Below are positions 35,094-46,599 of a stretch of DNA of 64,000 nucleotides, piece by piece; position 1 is the first letter of the stretch; each line of letters opens with the position of its first letter. Both the position numbers and the translations under genes were made by a program. The notes under the pieces were generated by a model that was not told where the DNA came from, did no database searches, and saw nothing but the letters and a program-made list of their open reading frames with translations. The stretch comes from Pisolithus tinctorius (taxonomy: Eukaryota; Basidiomycota; Agaricomycetes; Boletales; Pisolithaceae): the NCBI GenBank assembly GCA_024663395.1, contig JANFAH010000013.1, positions 496,001 to 560,000 of the forward strand. The letters run 5' to 3'.

Positions 35094-35283
35094 TTGTTGT
35101 ACTTGCAGCTTGTAGTATCCACTTTTTACCTTGATGTTTGTTGCAATATCATCAGCATTTCAGTTCTCAAACTCTGCCTCTGGAGATCGGAACTCAAAGA
35201 ACTGCAATTTAGATCGTAAGGGTAGCATAACATAGAGAGAAATGATGGTATAATAAATGCTAATCTGCAATGAACTCTCCCCT

Positions 35284-36700
35284 TCATACTCGTTTGGCAA
35301 TGTAGCTATTCCAAATATTTTGCGCGATTGCACCCCACCTCTCCAACATCCAAAGGCGTTCTGCAGTAGTTGTAATGCCATTGGCGATCACACCGATCAC
35401 CTCCTCTGACTCGTCCGGCGGCGGAGGTGATATGAAGCCTTCAATGTCGTCTAACTCCAATGGATCGTACATGCGGATGATGTTGTGAATACAACATAAA
35501 GCAGGAGGAATACGGGCCTGGACGTCCATGCCATACTCTGGAGGCATGATGAGAATTCGGAAGCGACGTTTGATGACTCCGATTATCTGTTCAATCACAT
35601 TTCCAAGCTGCGCATGGTGAAGGTTGTAGCATTCCTCGGCATTTACTGGTCTGTAAATTCCAATGAATTATGAGTAAATAAAAACATCGATAGAAATACT
35701 TACCGTATGTGCACACAGCCCCATTCTGCAAGATGGTATCATTGCCCTCAGAATGGAGTCAGGAGTTGGGGGCAATTGGGGAACCCTGCATCGGCAAGGT
35801 AGTACTTGCCATCTGGAATAGCGAGATCGCTCAGCCATGCATCGTGATAGACAGACGAGTTGGCCACAGACCCCTCCCACCCACTAAGGACATATGTGAA
35901 GCACATATCGAAATTGCAGCAGAGCAGGCAATTCTGGGAGGTGAAACCTTTGCGATTTCGCATTGCATCCCTTTCCTCCGAACTGGGAGCACACACAATG
36001 TGCGTCCCATCGATTGCACTGACAGTGTCAGTGAAAAAAGGGAAAAATTTGGGGTTATCGTGAATAGTTGGGTGGACGGGGGCATCACTGTGCAGCAATT
36101 GTATGTACTTGCTGTATATATCACGAGATGAGAATGCGAACAGAATTTTTTTGAAGTACCTGGAACGACAATTAATCCACCGAAAATGGTGTGGTGGGAG
36201 ACTTACTTGGAGATCATGCCATTCGACCTTTGAAAATGTTCACCTACATGTCTGATGGACAAACCAGTGACAGAGGTATATAGAAAGATCGCGAGTTGCT
36301 CTTTGAGCATGATGTGTTTGGAAGGACCGATTCCATGCTGTTGGAGCTCCCACAATAAGATGTTGAATACGTGCTTGTGAACTGCAAGTTCTGTACGAAT
36401 TCGCTCAGGATGGCTGTTCAACAATTTGGCTACCCACCCACTCCCAGTCAGGATCGACATGTGGTATGGGATTGGGTCAGCATGCTGCGTCACTTCCACA
36501 ACAGCCTGTAGAGCATCTGCCAACACGAGTAGCAGGGATAAGAGTTGGAGGTGATGGTGGATGAGGATAAGAATGAGGAGTTTGCGGCGTCAATAGTGGT
36601 CATCATTGATGTTGATGTGCCTTTCCTCAGTCTCATCATCTGCAGCATCAGGAGGATCCCCACCCATCAGGTTCCTAGTTACACCCAACTTGTCAGCCAT
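35284..36700 (-). pseudogene. Harbinger DDE transposase, three nonsense codons
   Basis: The start is ATG at 36700 (MADKLGVTRN) and the stop is 35284-35286. The N-terminal part has YHMSILTGSGW, ERIRTELAVHKHVF, KEQLAIFLYTSVTGLS and RHVGEHFQRSN. The catalytic core has the first Asp in SAIDGTHIV, the second in YLADAGFP and the Glu in NVIEQIIGVIKRRFR, so DDE is complete. In-frame TGA codons lie at 36590-36592 (before RRKLL), 35748-35750 (after LLTPF, where the family has Arg) and 35739-35741 (two codons further on, where the family has another Arg). All three fit CGA to TGA changes. Confidence 0.88.
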
Positions 36701-36934
36701 GATAGTTGTGTTGCGGTTATCGATATTGCCTATGTCTCCTCCTAAATTGGAGCTCCGCTTGAACTCTGTATGCTTATGTCATGAAGGCCTGGGACTTTTT
36801 TTTGGGTTTTTTCACCTGGATTCTTTGTGGGACTTCGTTACCGAACTAGCTCTTACAGGCAGATGTGTGGATGTCGAAAAAAGTGTCTCATTTTCAGGCT
36901 GGAGTGACCTTGTAAACAAGGTGATCACAGAGGC

Positions 36935-37000
36935 CCTGCATTGTGCTTGGTGTTCAGTAACACTCGTTATTAGATACCTCTCATCCACAAGAAATACTGA
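36935..37000 (-). pseudogene. Relic of the cysteine-rich protein family beside the Harbinger element
   Basis: On the minus strand the intron 2 sequence typical of the family (TCTTGTGGATGAGAGG, TCTAATAACGAGTG) is followed by a worn exon 3 start (GGGCCTCTGTGAT). It has no exon 1 and is non-functional. Confidence 0.45.
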
Positions 37001-37279
37001 TATACATGCTGATATTGTGGAAAAGTACAATCATGCAAGTTTGTGTACTTGTTCTTGCATTCTTGTGCAGAGAAACTGTGTCACCATTGTCTCAATATGG
37101 AAGGGTGGATATTGACATGCATATGAATGGACCCCCTCGCAGAAATGACCCAGTGACTTCTTCGTCGCTAACCTTAGTTGGACGGCGTTTGAGATCTTGG
37201 TACAAGCCTCCCCTCAATCACCGATGCATGAAATCTTCTTTGTGATTCCACAGAGCGCGGCAGTTTGGCCCTCCGTGCA

Positions 37280-37698
37280 CGCCTCAGCATGACATACTCG
37301 ACTTACGACCAATTTCCGCCCTCCTGTCCTGCTTGTGACCTTATATAAAATACCGTCTACTGATACCCGCCGCATGGCCAGCTGTTCGTGACTATGAAAC
37401 AGTAGGGAACTCATACTGATAAGCGACAGTACGTATGTACATCCGCCCTTCCCCAGCTGGTGAGTCCCGGGTGCCACGGTTGGCCGCAATCTCAGTGCTA
37501 TCTGCCTCATTACATACAGTGCTTACTTATATAAATCACGCGGCACGCAGTGGCCCATGTGTGGTTCGTTCCAACAACGTGCTTGACCGGGACCTGGAAG
37601 GTGGTGGGACTAGCCCTGCGCCTGTTGCCGCACTGACATCGACTGATATTGACTTGCTGTTGACTCGTACTCTGACATCCAGTGATTCTGGTCGAACC
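37280..37698 (+). promoter_or_regulatory. Upstream region of MYND gene copy B
   Basis: Homologous to 21860-22020 upstream of copy A. A TTATATAAAA box lies near 37342, about 350 bp before the start codon, so it may not be the actual TATA box. A 150-bp insertion relative to copy A separates the shared part from the ATG. Confidence 0.4.
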
Positions 37699-40600
37699 AT
37701 GTCCCATGTTTTATACTGGCCAGGCCAAATTTTCCTCTATCCGCTTGGCAATACGTCTGCTATCTGCCTCACCGAGGAACTACCCCCCGAACACAAGGCG
37801 GATGTGCTGCTCCTTGGGTGCGGAGATCCTAGAAATATTCTGTACACTGTGTACGCTGATGCTTCACTGTCGAATGGTATGGTCTCGCATCATACTGTGG
37901 TTTTTTTCTTCTTCTGATTTGGAAATGATAGAACCTCGCAAGCTTGACATTACCTGCTGCGATCACGAGGCAGCTATCCTCGGTATGTGCAAGCAGCCTG
38001 AGCGAGTGTCACTTCGCCCATCTCGTTTTTTAATAGCTCGCAACACGCTACTCTTTACGTTCTTAGCCGACGATGGCGCCGAAGATAGACTTGCCAGCAT
38101 CTGGAACGTATTTTATCACATGATGCTGGATGAAACATCGTTCTCGTTGCTCATCGAACAATGTCGCAAGCTGGTTCCGCTTGCGGAAAGTCTGGATTCA
38201 TGGAGACAAGGTCCTTATGCGCACATCGTCAGCATGTGCAACTCAGATACTCTTTCGGATATTAGTCGATTCTGGAAGCTTTGGCTTGGGACATCGAACT
38301 TCAATGCTAAGCAAGCTAAGCGTTTCAAGGAGAACTTCCAGAATGGCATGAAAAGCGTGCGGAAGCGATATAAAGATGGCATCATAATAACTTCTATGCG
38401 TTCAGCGGGGCCTCTCGCCCCAGTAACACTACTCGCTGTTTCGGAACATTTCAAACGGTTTTGGACAACTGGCACCACGGACGACGGGTCTCCGGACGTG
38501 AAATCAGCAAACAACCCCAACCCTACCTTCGCATTCTCTCTGTTCGGAGACGAGTTCGCCGTGCACTATGGTACAGACCCTATCTCGGGTTTTCACCTTG
38601 CTGAAGCTCTAGCATCTTCCGGCCTGGATTTATCTAATCAAACAGCGTCGGTAATCCCCAAAATCGTGCAGGCTGCACGCCAGCAGTTTAACACCTGGTG
38701 CAACGCCGTCATACGTCGTACTCAGAACACAAGTGCATCCTCAGCATCCTTGACGGTGCGGATGTATGCTGGCGAGGCACTTGGGTTTTGTTGGGCGCTC
38801 CTTTCCGTCAACAAGCCTTCCGTGGAGCATACTCCTATATTCATCGCGCCGTGGAGGCGATCAGTGGTACAGCTCGACAACAAATCATACTCCCCGAACG
38901 TCCAATCTCCTGCTCCGACTTCATTCAACGTAATCGAGACGTCTAATTTACTTGATCATCTTGGATTGCAGAACCTGCTCACGGTCACTACTCCCCTTCT
39001 CTCCCACTCTCCCTCGTCAACACTTTACACAGAGGCTTTACTGCATGCAGGTGATTCACCTGCCCAAGGTATCCTGGATCACGCGTGTGGTGACCTCTCT
39101 ACCATCTCGTTACTTCTAGGTGTCGTCCCGTCTACCTACATTTCCCGTTTCACCACACATTCCAACGTCTCCGAGACTATGATGCAGGCTATGGCAAACT
39201 CTTCCGCAACCCAGTATCATGAACGTCTTGCTTGGAAGCATATCAATTTTGGTCATCCCTTGGAGACTTTTCATGAAGCCGAACTTTCGTTCACCCCACA
39301 TGAACTGGCTAGAAAGCTTTTTGACATATACTTGAAGATGTTTCATGAAGATCTTGGAAAACGAATGGCCATCATGTCTCTTGATAAATCTCAGATGGCG
39401 CAAAAGATACAGTTTTCAGGGATTATCCATTATACCCGCCGCAGCCTTACTCTGTTTCTTGCACATATCAGAACAAGAGTCCGCTGTGACTGGAACAGAG
39501 TCATCAATGATCTAGAAGAGTTAATTCTGAACGACCGCATACTCATCACTGGATGCAACTTTTACCAAGAAATGGCCTGTCACCTGCAGCTTGCAGGTTT
39601 TCGTCTTTCCTGGTCTAATCCTACGAAAGTACAGCAACTTCGTTCTGAAAAAGACCCTCCATTTTTCAGGACGTGGAGTACGGTTCCCGAGGTGGTAACG
39701 GTCGTGCTAGTCGTTCCACGTCTCGCTATCGCCAAGGTACAATCGGACCTTTCGGACGCTGGTACGCCAATTTTGCAATGCGAAGTGCGAGCGAACATCA
39801 TGCACAATGCCTTTGCATGTATCTCCGCATCGTTCGGCAAGCTAGAGGTATCGGGCGAGGGAGAAAATCAGGTGGCAGTCGTCATGGAGGATAGGGCTGG
39901 GATCAAGGGCACGTCACCCTTGATCGTCTCTTTCCCTATCCTTTCTGCTTGTCTCATAGCCATGTCGGAAGGGACAGTCGGTCTAGTCGTCCGTTCCACT
40001 CTCGGAAGTACTACGCAGTTGACATTAAAGTTAGGACTAGAAATGTGCCTGTTCAAGGCTTCGTTAACCGATGAACGATGTGTTCATGTGCTAACAAGGG
40101 CACCAACAACTAGCAACGACACGGTCCACCGGGAGTCCGTACCTGCACCTCCTAAATTGCTCGCGATAACTCGGGGTCATCCAATCCACGTAGACATGGA
40201 CAAGTCCAATACGCAGATACAGTCGCTCACCGCACACGTCGACATCTTAGACCCTGCAGGACAGGCTTCACTTGCCAGCGGTTGTGCGGTCACCGTGGAG
40301 CAGTTGTCTCTGAATAGAGCCAGGATACACGTTGATCAATACCAGCATATCATCCCCTTCCCTCTCCCTGTCGACGCAACAAATGCCAAACTTCGCATAG
40401 CACGGAAATCGAAGTACGTCGAGGTGAGCGTGATGGGCACCTTCCATGACCAGTGGTTCACCTTAGAATAGGTGGTTGCACCAATGACACTGACACTCGG
40501 CGTCAAGGGAGAATCCAATGTCACAGGGAATATCAGAACGGCTTTTGATTGTGGCGTACCGACGCTCTGGAATATGCACCGAGTGAATCTGGATCGTTGC

Positions 40601-41425
40601 CCTTCCTTCAAGCTCTCCAAGAGTCGCACAGCATTCAACTGGCTTGGACCTCATGTTGCACTTATGTTTTCGCAAAGGGAGCTCACGATGCGTACACAGA
40701 GCACGTTCTCCGGGCCTATTCCTGATACATTTATGAACTTGAAGGATTCCCTCTACAGTCTGTTCATTTCCGCCACCGGATTGAAAGGACCTACTCATGC
40801 AGAGTTTGCGTTGTGGAACCCTGAAGAGGAAGGATCCTACGCAACGATTCTCGTCACCGATATCCGACTTGATACTGGTTCCCACACGGTCGTAGCTGAT
40901 TCGTGGATCATTCCGGGGTCGAATGATATTCAGGACAAATTGAAGAGAGAGAGAGCAGGCATACTTTCCATCAAGACAGATGCCAACGAGTCCGAAGCAT
41001 GGAGATATTTGCTTCCGTTGTTAATCGAGCGGTGCCGCACTTGGAAGCACAAGCCGAGTTGCGAGTACCTCGTTCAAAACTCTATCCCGCTCTACCCAGG
41101 TGCCGGGTCGGACGCAAACAAAGTGCCTTGGTGTTCCTGTGGGATGGGCATCGGGACAAATGTGTTGAGGAAACGGTACGGCAACGTCTCAGCTAATTAC
41201 GCGACGAGGGCAGCAATTAGTCCGCTATTCCCTGTCTCATATATTGAGAAGGTGGGGGCGAAGATAGATAACCCTGTTGGGCCCTCCTTGTCAGGGTGCG
41301 CAGCGTGCGAAAAAGGGGGTGTTCCATTGTCTGTGTGCTCTAGGTGTAAGAGGGTCAAGTACTGTTCGAAAGATTGTCAAGTAAAGGATTGGACAACGCA
41401 CAAGAAGAACTGCGTATTGGCATGA
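37699..41425 (+). pseudogene. DUF4470 and MYND protein, copy B, one nonsense codon
   Basis: The exons match copy A exactly in size and phase: 37699-37876, 37932-37982 and 38037-41425. The whole frame is open except TAG at 40469-40471, where copy A has CAG in the sequence LEQVVAP. A truncated protein of about 930 residues without the MYND finger could still be made. The finger itself is intact downstream (CAACEKGG, CSRCKRVKYCSKDC, HKKNC). Copies A and B are strongly alike along their length, so the duplication is old enough for many substitutions but only one stop has appeared. Stop-codon read-through or a recent mutation are both possible. Confidence 0.85.
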
Positions 41426-41639
41426 GTCCATGACAGCACCCATTTCATTGTTATAATTTGAACCTACCCTGTAAACCTATCTGTCCGTGACACATCAGGG
41501 TTCCATCGGGTTCCGTTCGATATGTACTCTCTTCTCTTTTTTTCCTTGCCACTCATATATTGTTGTCTTCCTGTCATGATCGAGAATTGAAATGGCCATG
41601 ACATTTTACATTTGTGCCCCACTATTGCGAGTATTAGAT

Positions 41640-42130
41640 ACACTACTGCCGTGGAAGTAGTGGTACTTGCCAGTATGTAGCGGTGCCGGCATCTTCAATA
41701 GCATTGTCTCTCCGGATGGGCTACAATCATCCATGGGAGGAACGCCATATTTCACCTGTGCGGATTAAAAACGAGGCCGGAACTTGCTGGGTCATCTTCA
41801 TATCACACCGGAGTGTTCAGACCCTTACCCCTTGGAATTGTCAAGATACAGCACTCGCAAATCCTTTTCGACGCCTCCTTCGCTCTAAATTTCCCCGATC
41901 CGGAGGCCAGTGTACGCGCGTGTCCGTGGATGAAGAGCTGCGAAAGTCGCTCAGATTAACTGGATGATGTAGTGAAGGTACCACAGAGTCCGAGTAGCGG
42001 AGCATCAAACGTTTCAGCTTCAGGCATTGGAGTGAAGAAAGGGAGTGAAAGCACCGACAGACACGCACCAGGACAACAATAACTAAACAGAACAGCCCAC
42101 GACAGCATCATTCTTCCGTAGTCGTATAGC
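41640..42130 (-). pseudogene. Relic of the ERV-type sulfhydryl oxidase gene
   Basis: The part 41640-41815 matches the downstream flank of the intact gene (47430-47620; shared TACTTGCCAGTATGTAGCGG and TTTCACCTGTGCGGATTAAA). The part from 41840 matches its first exons (shared CACTCGCAAATCCTTTTCGA). The catalytic exons are missing, so this is an internally deleted copy. Confidence 0.7.
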
Positions 42131-42199
42131 CTTTGCTTTGAGTTGCCCAGACGCAAATGATCCCCATGCATTCTAGCATTATGCTTTCAGCTAATACGT

Positions 42200-42810
42200 C
42201 AGCGCCTCTGGTGGGCCCGACAGCTCAGTTCACTCAACGCAATGTGAGTGCCCAACATTGTGTCTGTGAAGCACCTTGAAGTTGACTGGTTCGGAGCACT
42301 TGGAGCGGAACTCTTGGGAGGATCGACATCCCTAATCCAGCAAGTTCTCAACTTCTGTGTACGGGACAATGGGTTCGTCGACGTACAAGTCGTCAATATC
42401 TTCATACATAGTGGGTATGGGCTCTTCTGGCCACGCAGCAGACGACCGCACGGCTGCTGTGGGGGCACTAGGTAAGAGAACCATGCTGAATGGAGGTGAC
42501 TTGACAGCACATGTGCTCCGAGTCCCACCCTCGATGCGGGTTTGCGCACAGGCGCAGGGCCGCAGCACGTTGGACCTTGAGCACGCGCTCGATGGTAAGA
42601 AACCCCAACGGGTCTGAATCGGATGGTCTAATGGGGGAAATTGTGAATTCACATTCATATTATCGAGCACCGGAGTTGTGGCCGTCCTTGGTTTGTTTGG
42701 TCTCCGTGGTGATGGGCGTGTTCTCGTCGATTTCAATCTCATCCTCTGACAGCTTATTATCGCCAGTCACGATGGACTCATTCTCATTCTCAGCAGGCTC
42801 TTTGGTCCAC
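42200..42810 (-). pseudogene. Partial copy of the disordered nuclear-type protein gene
   Basis: The minus strand reads EEPIPTMYEDIDDLYVDEP and AVKSPP, matching the core of the gene at 19462-21294 (EEPIPTNYEDIDDLYLDEP), with frameshifts and an internal deletion that joins the region near 20890 to that near 21130. The left part (42200-42330) matches the upstream flank of the sulfhydryl oxidase gene near 48940-49030. It is clearly non-functional. Confidence 0.82.
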
Positions 42811-42964
42811 AGGTACTTAGTGCGTCACTGGTATGTTTGAGTCTGTGCTTGATCCAACAAACCGCTCGAAATCAACGTTCATTCGCATCACAGAATAGCA
42901 CCGCTACATACAACACAACACTTGTACCGCCCCTTCAATTCAACCCTCAACAACATTAGCGTAT

Positions 42965-43060
42965 CCGCACCCATTGCGTTCTCAGCGTACTGAGTAAGCT
43001 GGGTCGTAGGTGTATAAGGGGGATCCCATGCTAAGCGGGCAGGTGGAGTCAGCATTCCAA
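42965..43060 (-). pseudogene. Relic of exon 3 of the cysteine-rich protein family
   Basis: The minus strand reads CPLSMG and then a worn tail like that of copy 1 (DPAYSV before TGA). Exons 1 and 2 are absent here. Confidence 0.5.
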
Positions 43061-43400
43061 TGCCCATCCAGACCTGAAGGCCTGGTACCCCAACTCCTCC
43101 CGAATGACAACTTATATCCCAAGAATAGGATCAACATTTTGTTTGCCATCAAAGTCTGTTCGGAATCCCCCAGAATCTATTGTGACAGTCTGTTTGCATT
43201 CTTTCAATGTTCCAGTATCAAAGATGTACACGAACATTGTCCAACGACGACTCCGACCACGTCCACAGCTCATGTCACCGGTGTGTATGCACTGTACCTC
43301 TTGCTTGTTCTCATTCCTATGAATAGTATCGCTACCCGGCCCCTTCCAATCAAGCCTCAGCAACCCTAAAGTGAAATAGCATATCCCCACTGATGCGTTC

Positions 43401-43801
43401 TCAGCACGTGTCGCAGCTGTATAAGGTTGTTCCCATGTTAGGTGGGCAAGTGGGGTCATTGTAATCGTAATCACAGAGGCCCGCAGACGGCCCGGTGTCC
43501 TATCACACTCGTTATTAGATGCCCGTCATCCGCAAGAGGTATTGGATCGCGATCGTGAACGTACGAAATAGAGGCAAAATGGGTCCGTGTCCCCGGAGTA
43601 ACTCAACAAAGCTATATGTCAGCAACCCTGCTTGAGCCCACGCGATGCAAAATGGACCGCTCACATGCAAGTCGTCTCACCATCCCAAGTGCACACAGTT
43701 TGAAAGCTCTGGCCATCTATCACTTCTGGGCATGCAATACACTGATTTGCGCGCACGCACGCAGCAGTGGCAAAGAGAACACATGTTGTCGCGAGCTGCA
43801 T
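43401..43801 (-). CDS. Small secreted cysteine-rich protein, copy 3
   Basis: Exons 43665-43801, 43565-43601 and 43499-43401 (137 + 37 + 99 nt) give 90 residues with an open frame and good GT-AG junctions (GTGAGC, GTACGT donors). The signal peptide is MQLATTCVLFATAACVRA. The mature part again has nine cysteines at equivalent places (CIAC, GETTC, PFC, LCDYDYNDPTC, SCDTC). Compared with copy 1, exon 2 is four codons shorter and the C-terminus ends at the final CDTC. It appears intact. Confidence 0.8.
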
Positions 43802-43849
43802 CTTTGCTGAGGTTGTGAGGATTTCATCATCCTTTTATACTCCCGGTTA

Positions 43850-44160
43850 CATGGACGACTAGTACCTCAAGTCATATGGAGCGTTGCGGGAACAACAAGT
43901 GACTCGTAACAATTGGCTGGAGCTTCTACACGTGGCAACTGGTACCATCTAACAACCATAATCCAGGGGAAAATATCTTGCGGTGGAGTAACCGGCCGTC
44001 CACAGAAACCAGGAACGCAATGGCTGAATGTTCACGGGATGAATGGCCAAGCCTGATGAGTTTGACTTTCCACGAAGTATGCCCCATCTGATTTTTGCTC
44101 TATTACGTGGTTCATGGGTACTTGCAACCCATATTGAGTAAGAACCTGCGCATCTCATGC
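43850..44160 (+). repeat. Module X, copy 3 (truncated)
   Basis: It shares AAGCCTGATGAGTTTGAC, CCACGAAGTATGCCCC and CTTGCAACCCATATTGAG with other copies, but the shared plus-strand frame stops early (GAGTAA) and the block breaks off before the TAGGTGCTAAT end. Confidence 0.55.
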
Positions 44161-44290
44161 TCGGGGATGATAGCCTGCCCGCTTGGTCTCACAAACCTTT
44201 CGAAAGCACCGTTCATTCATTGCAATAGCACCGCCACCTACAACACAAGACTTGGATTTTCCCTGCCCCTTCTAATCAAGCGAACAGCGG

Positions 44291-44718
44291 TTAGACAGAA
44301 GTCGACGGGCCTGTGTCACAGGTGTAAAAGGTCTTTCCCATGTTCAGCGGGCAACTGGGATCACTGCCGCTGCAATCACAGAGGCACATGTAGTTCCCCC
44401 AGTTCTGTCACACTCGTTATCAGATGCTTGTCATCGACAAGCGATATTGGATCGCGTTCACGCATGCACCCAATAAGAGCAGGAGGGGCCCGTATACACT
44501 TCATTACCCCCTGCATAACTTAACAAAGCTACATGTCAGCAAACCTGCTTGGGTCCATACGTCGCGAAGTGGACTTCTCATACACAAGAGGTCTCGCCAT
44601 CAAAAGCACAGGTGTATTCAAGGGTCGGGCCTTCTATCGTTTCCGGGCACGCAATACACTGGTGTGCGCGCTCATATGCAGCAACGGCAAGGAGAACGAA
44701 AGTTGTCGTGAGTTGCAT
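44291..44718 (-). pseudogene. Small secreted cysteine-rich protein, copy 4 (donor lost)
   Basis: Exon 1 (44582-44718) encodes MQLTTTFVLLAVAAYERA and CIACPETIEG...GETSC. Exon 2 (44470-44518) and exon 3 (44291-44404; NWGNYMCLCDCSGSDPSC, NMGKTF) are open and in phase. The first donor, GTGAGT/C in other copies, reads ATGAGA here (a G to A change), and an in-frame stop follows directly. The exon 3 end has drifted to a longer tail without the last cysteine. Without another donor the product would be truncated to about 46 residues. Confidence 0.72.
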
Positions 44719-44889
44719 CTTTGCGAGGGGTCGGTGAGATTGTGGGGACTTCATCATGCTTCTTATACTTCCAGTTGCAATGTCGTCTACTACCTTAAGT
44801 CTTATCGAACGCTGCGGGAACGACAAGTGGCTCGCAATGGTCGGCTTTAGCTTCTGCACGTAGCAGCAGAAGCGGCGTGCTCGACGAAC

Positions 44890-45143
44890 GTCATGCAGTG
44901 TCTATGCAACCATATGCTGGCGGGTAAGATCTTGCGGTAGGGTGGGGGTGGAGCTGTCCACAGAAACCGAATGGCCAACGCACATGGGCTAAATGACCAT
45001 GTACGCCCCATCAGATTTTTTCCTTGTTACGTCGTCCACAAGTACTTGCAACACATATTGGGTACGAACCTGCGCATTTCATACACGAGGACGATGGCCT
45101 TCCTGATGGTGATGCCGCTGACACGTACACATCCGCGAAGTAG
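44890..45143 (+). repeat. Module X, copy 4
   Basis: It has GTACGCCCCATC, TTGGGTACGAACC, GATGGTGATGCC and the final TAGGTGCTAAT (TAG 45141-45143). The KPEE part is deleted. Confidence 0.6.
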
Positions 45144-45169
45144 GTGCTAATCGTCGGTCTCTCACTTGA

Positions 45170-45779
45170 CAGTCTGGCCCACAAAAGGACCATATTCTAG
45201 GAAACGGTTCAACACCCGTCCAGTTGTACGGGCGAAGTTCGCGCTCACGATCGGACAAGTGGAGGCATCCCGATCTTGAATTGAGAACGAAACATCGCCC
45301 CCAATCCCATGTGTCCCGTCATTGATTTGCGTGTTGTGAGTGACACTGAAAGCGGCACGTGCTAAACTAGTAACATATGCTGGCCCAGCAAATCTTGTTA
45401 CCGAAACAGAAGGTTACAGTCTGTACATATCAACATATGGTATCCAGCACACGTCGCAAGGTTCACGTGTCATTTGAATCTCAAGACCGCAACGAGATGT
45501 GACACGAAGCTTTGGTGAACGAGACATTACAGCAGGAGGGAACCATTATCGACGATCTTCCTTTTTCTTTTTGCTGTAGGTTGGTGGTAATTCTGCTAAT
45601 TTTCCCGGTCTTCGCTACCCGATACTATTCGTGCAGACGCGGAATATGTACGAATGATCCGTAGCATGCTGTCATAGTCTAGAATTCCTACGCATCTTGC
45701 TATCGATTTACAAATTCTACTAGCGTGGAACATCCTCACAGCTATTTGCTGCAGGTTTAGGCTTGGATTCACTCCCTTC
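45170..45779. repeat. Duplicated non-coding block (Y), copy 3
   Basis: It aligns with 27013-27929 over most of its length (TTGATTTGCGTGTTGTG, AACATATG, ACACGTCGCAAG). Confidence 0.6.
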
Positions 45780-45970
45780 CTGGCACAGGAGGGTGTGTAT
45801 TACGCTGCGGTAATCGGTCTTCGGTGGCCTTCGGTGGCCACTCTTTAACTCCTTCATCCTGTAGGATCAAGGGATCCCATGGACTCGCTATAGCTTCTGA
45901 GGACACCTGCAGTCCCTGCGCCCTACAGCTGGTGTCAACATAGGGGTAGTTATTTTTCTGGTGCTACGTG
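45780..45970 (+). repeat. Dispersed repeat R, copy 4 (shortened)
   Basis: It shows GGCACAGGAGG, CTTCGGTGGCC, CACTCTTTAACTCC, AGGATCAAGGGATCCCA and ACACCTGCAGTCCCTGCG in the order seen in the other copies, with internal deletions. Confidence 0.7.
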
Positions 45971-46115
45971 AAGATATTATTAAACAACTCGAACTGAATG
46001 GACTTGGGACCTCATAATTCTGGCCGATTCAACAAAGTCGACCATTGTCTGTGCCCAAAATTGACAAGAGAATCACCCTCGAAATCGAGAGGTTTGATCC
46101 CCCAGCTACTAGTTT

Positions 46116-46509
46116 CTAATAGCACGTGTCGCAACTGTGTAAGGTTTTCCCCATGTTCAACGGGCAACCATCGGCACAGTAGTTATCATCACAGAGGCCC
46201 GCGAAGTTCCCGGTGTTCTATCACGCTCGTGATTAAATACTTATCATCCACAAGAAATATTGCGTTTGTGCACGCACGAAATAAAGGCAGAATGGGCCTC
46301 CATAGGAATAACTGAACAAAGTTGCGTGTCAGCAGCCCTACTTGGGCCATGCGTCGCGGAACGGGTGCTCACGCGCAAGTGGTCTCGCCATCGTAACTGC
46401 AGGAGAAATCAAGGGCCTGGCCACCCATCGTTTCCGGGCATGTAATACACTGGTCTGCGCACCCGTATGCAGCGATGGCAAGGAGAACGAACGCTGTCGT
46501 GAATTGCAT
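46116..46509 (-). CDS. Small secreted cysteine-rich protein, copy 5
   Basis: Exons 46373-46509, 46278-46311 and 46116-46217 (137 + 34 + 102 nt) give 90 residues. The signal peptide is MQFTTAFVLLAIAAYGCA. Cysteine motifs are CITC, SYDGETTC, PFC, LCDDNYCADGCPLNMG and SCDTCY, giving ten cysteines in the mature part because exon 3 carries one extra. Donors GTGAGC and GTGCGT and acceptors TTCAG and ATAG are intact. This copy looks functional. Confidence 0.8.
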
Positions 46510-46599
46510 CTTTGCGGGGAAATTGGTGAGATTGAGGGTTTCATCGCGCTTATATACTTCTAGTTGCGTAGGCGACCAGTACGTCCAAGTCTTATTGAA

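Larger units (their letters stand above)
33257..36852. mobile_element. PIF/Harbinger DNA transposon, copy 2, with TTA duplications
   Basis: TTA duplications lie at 33254-33256 and 36853-36855. Terminal inverted repeats are 118 bp (33257-33374 and 36735-36852) with only three mismatches, beginning GAGCTAGTTC. The element carries a Myb/SANT-like gene (plus) and a DDE transposase gene (minus), convergent as in copy 1. Its short terminal sequence differs completely from copy 1, so it is a separate family. The transposase has three in-frame TGA codons. Confidence 0.95.
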
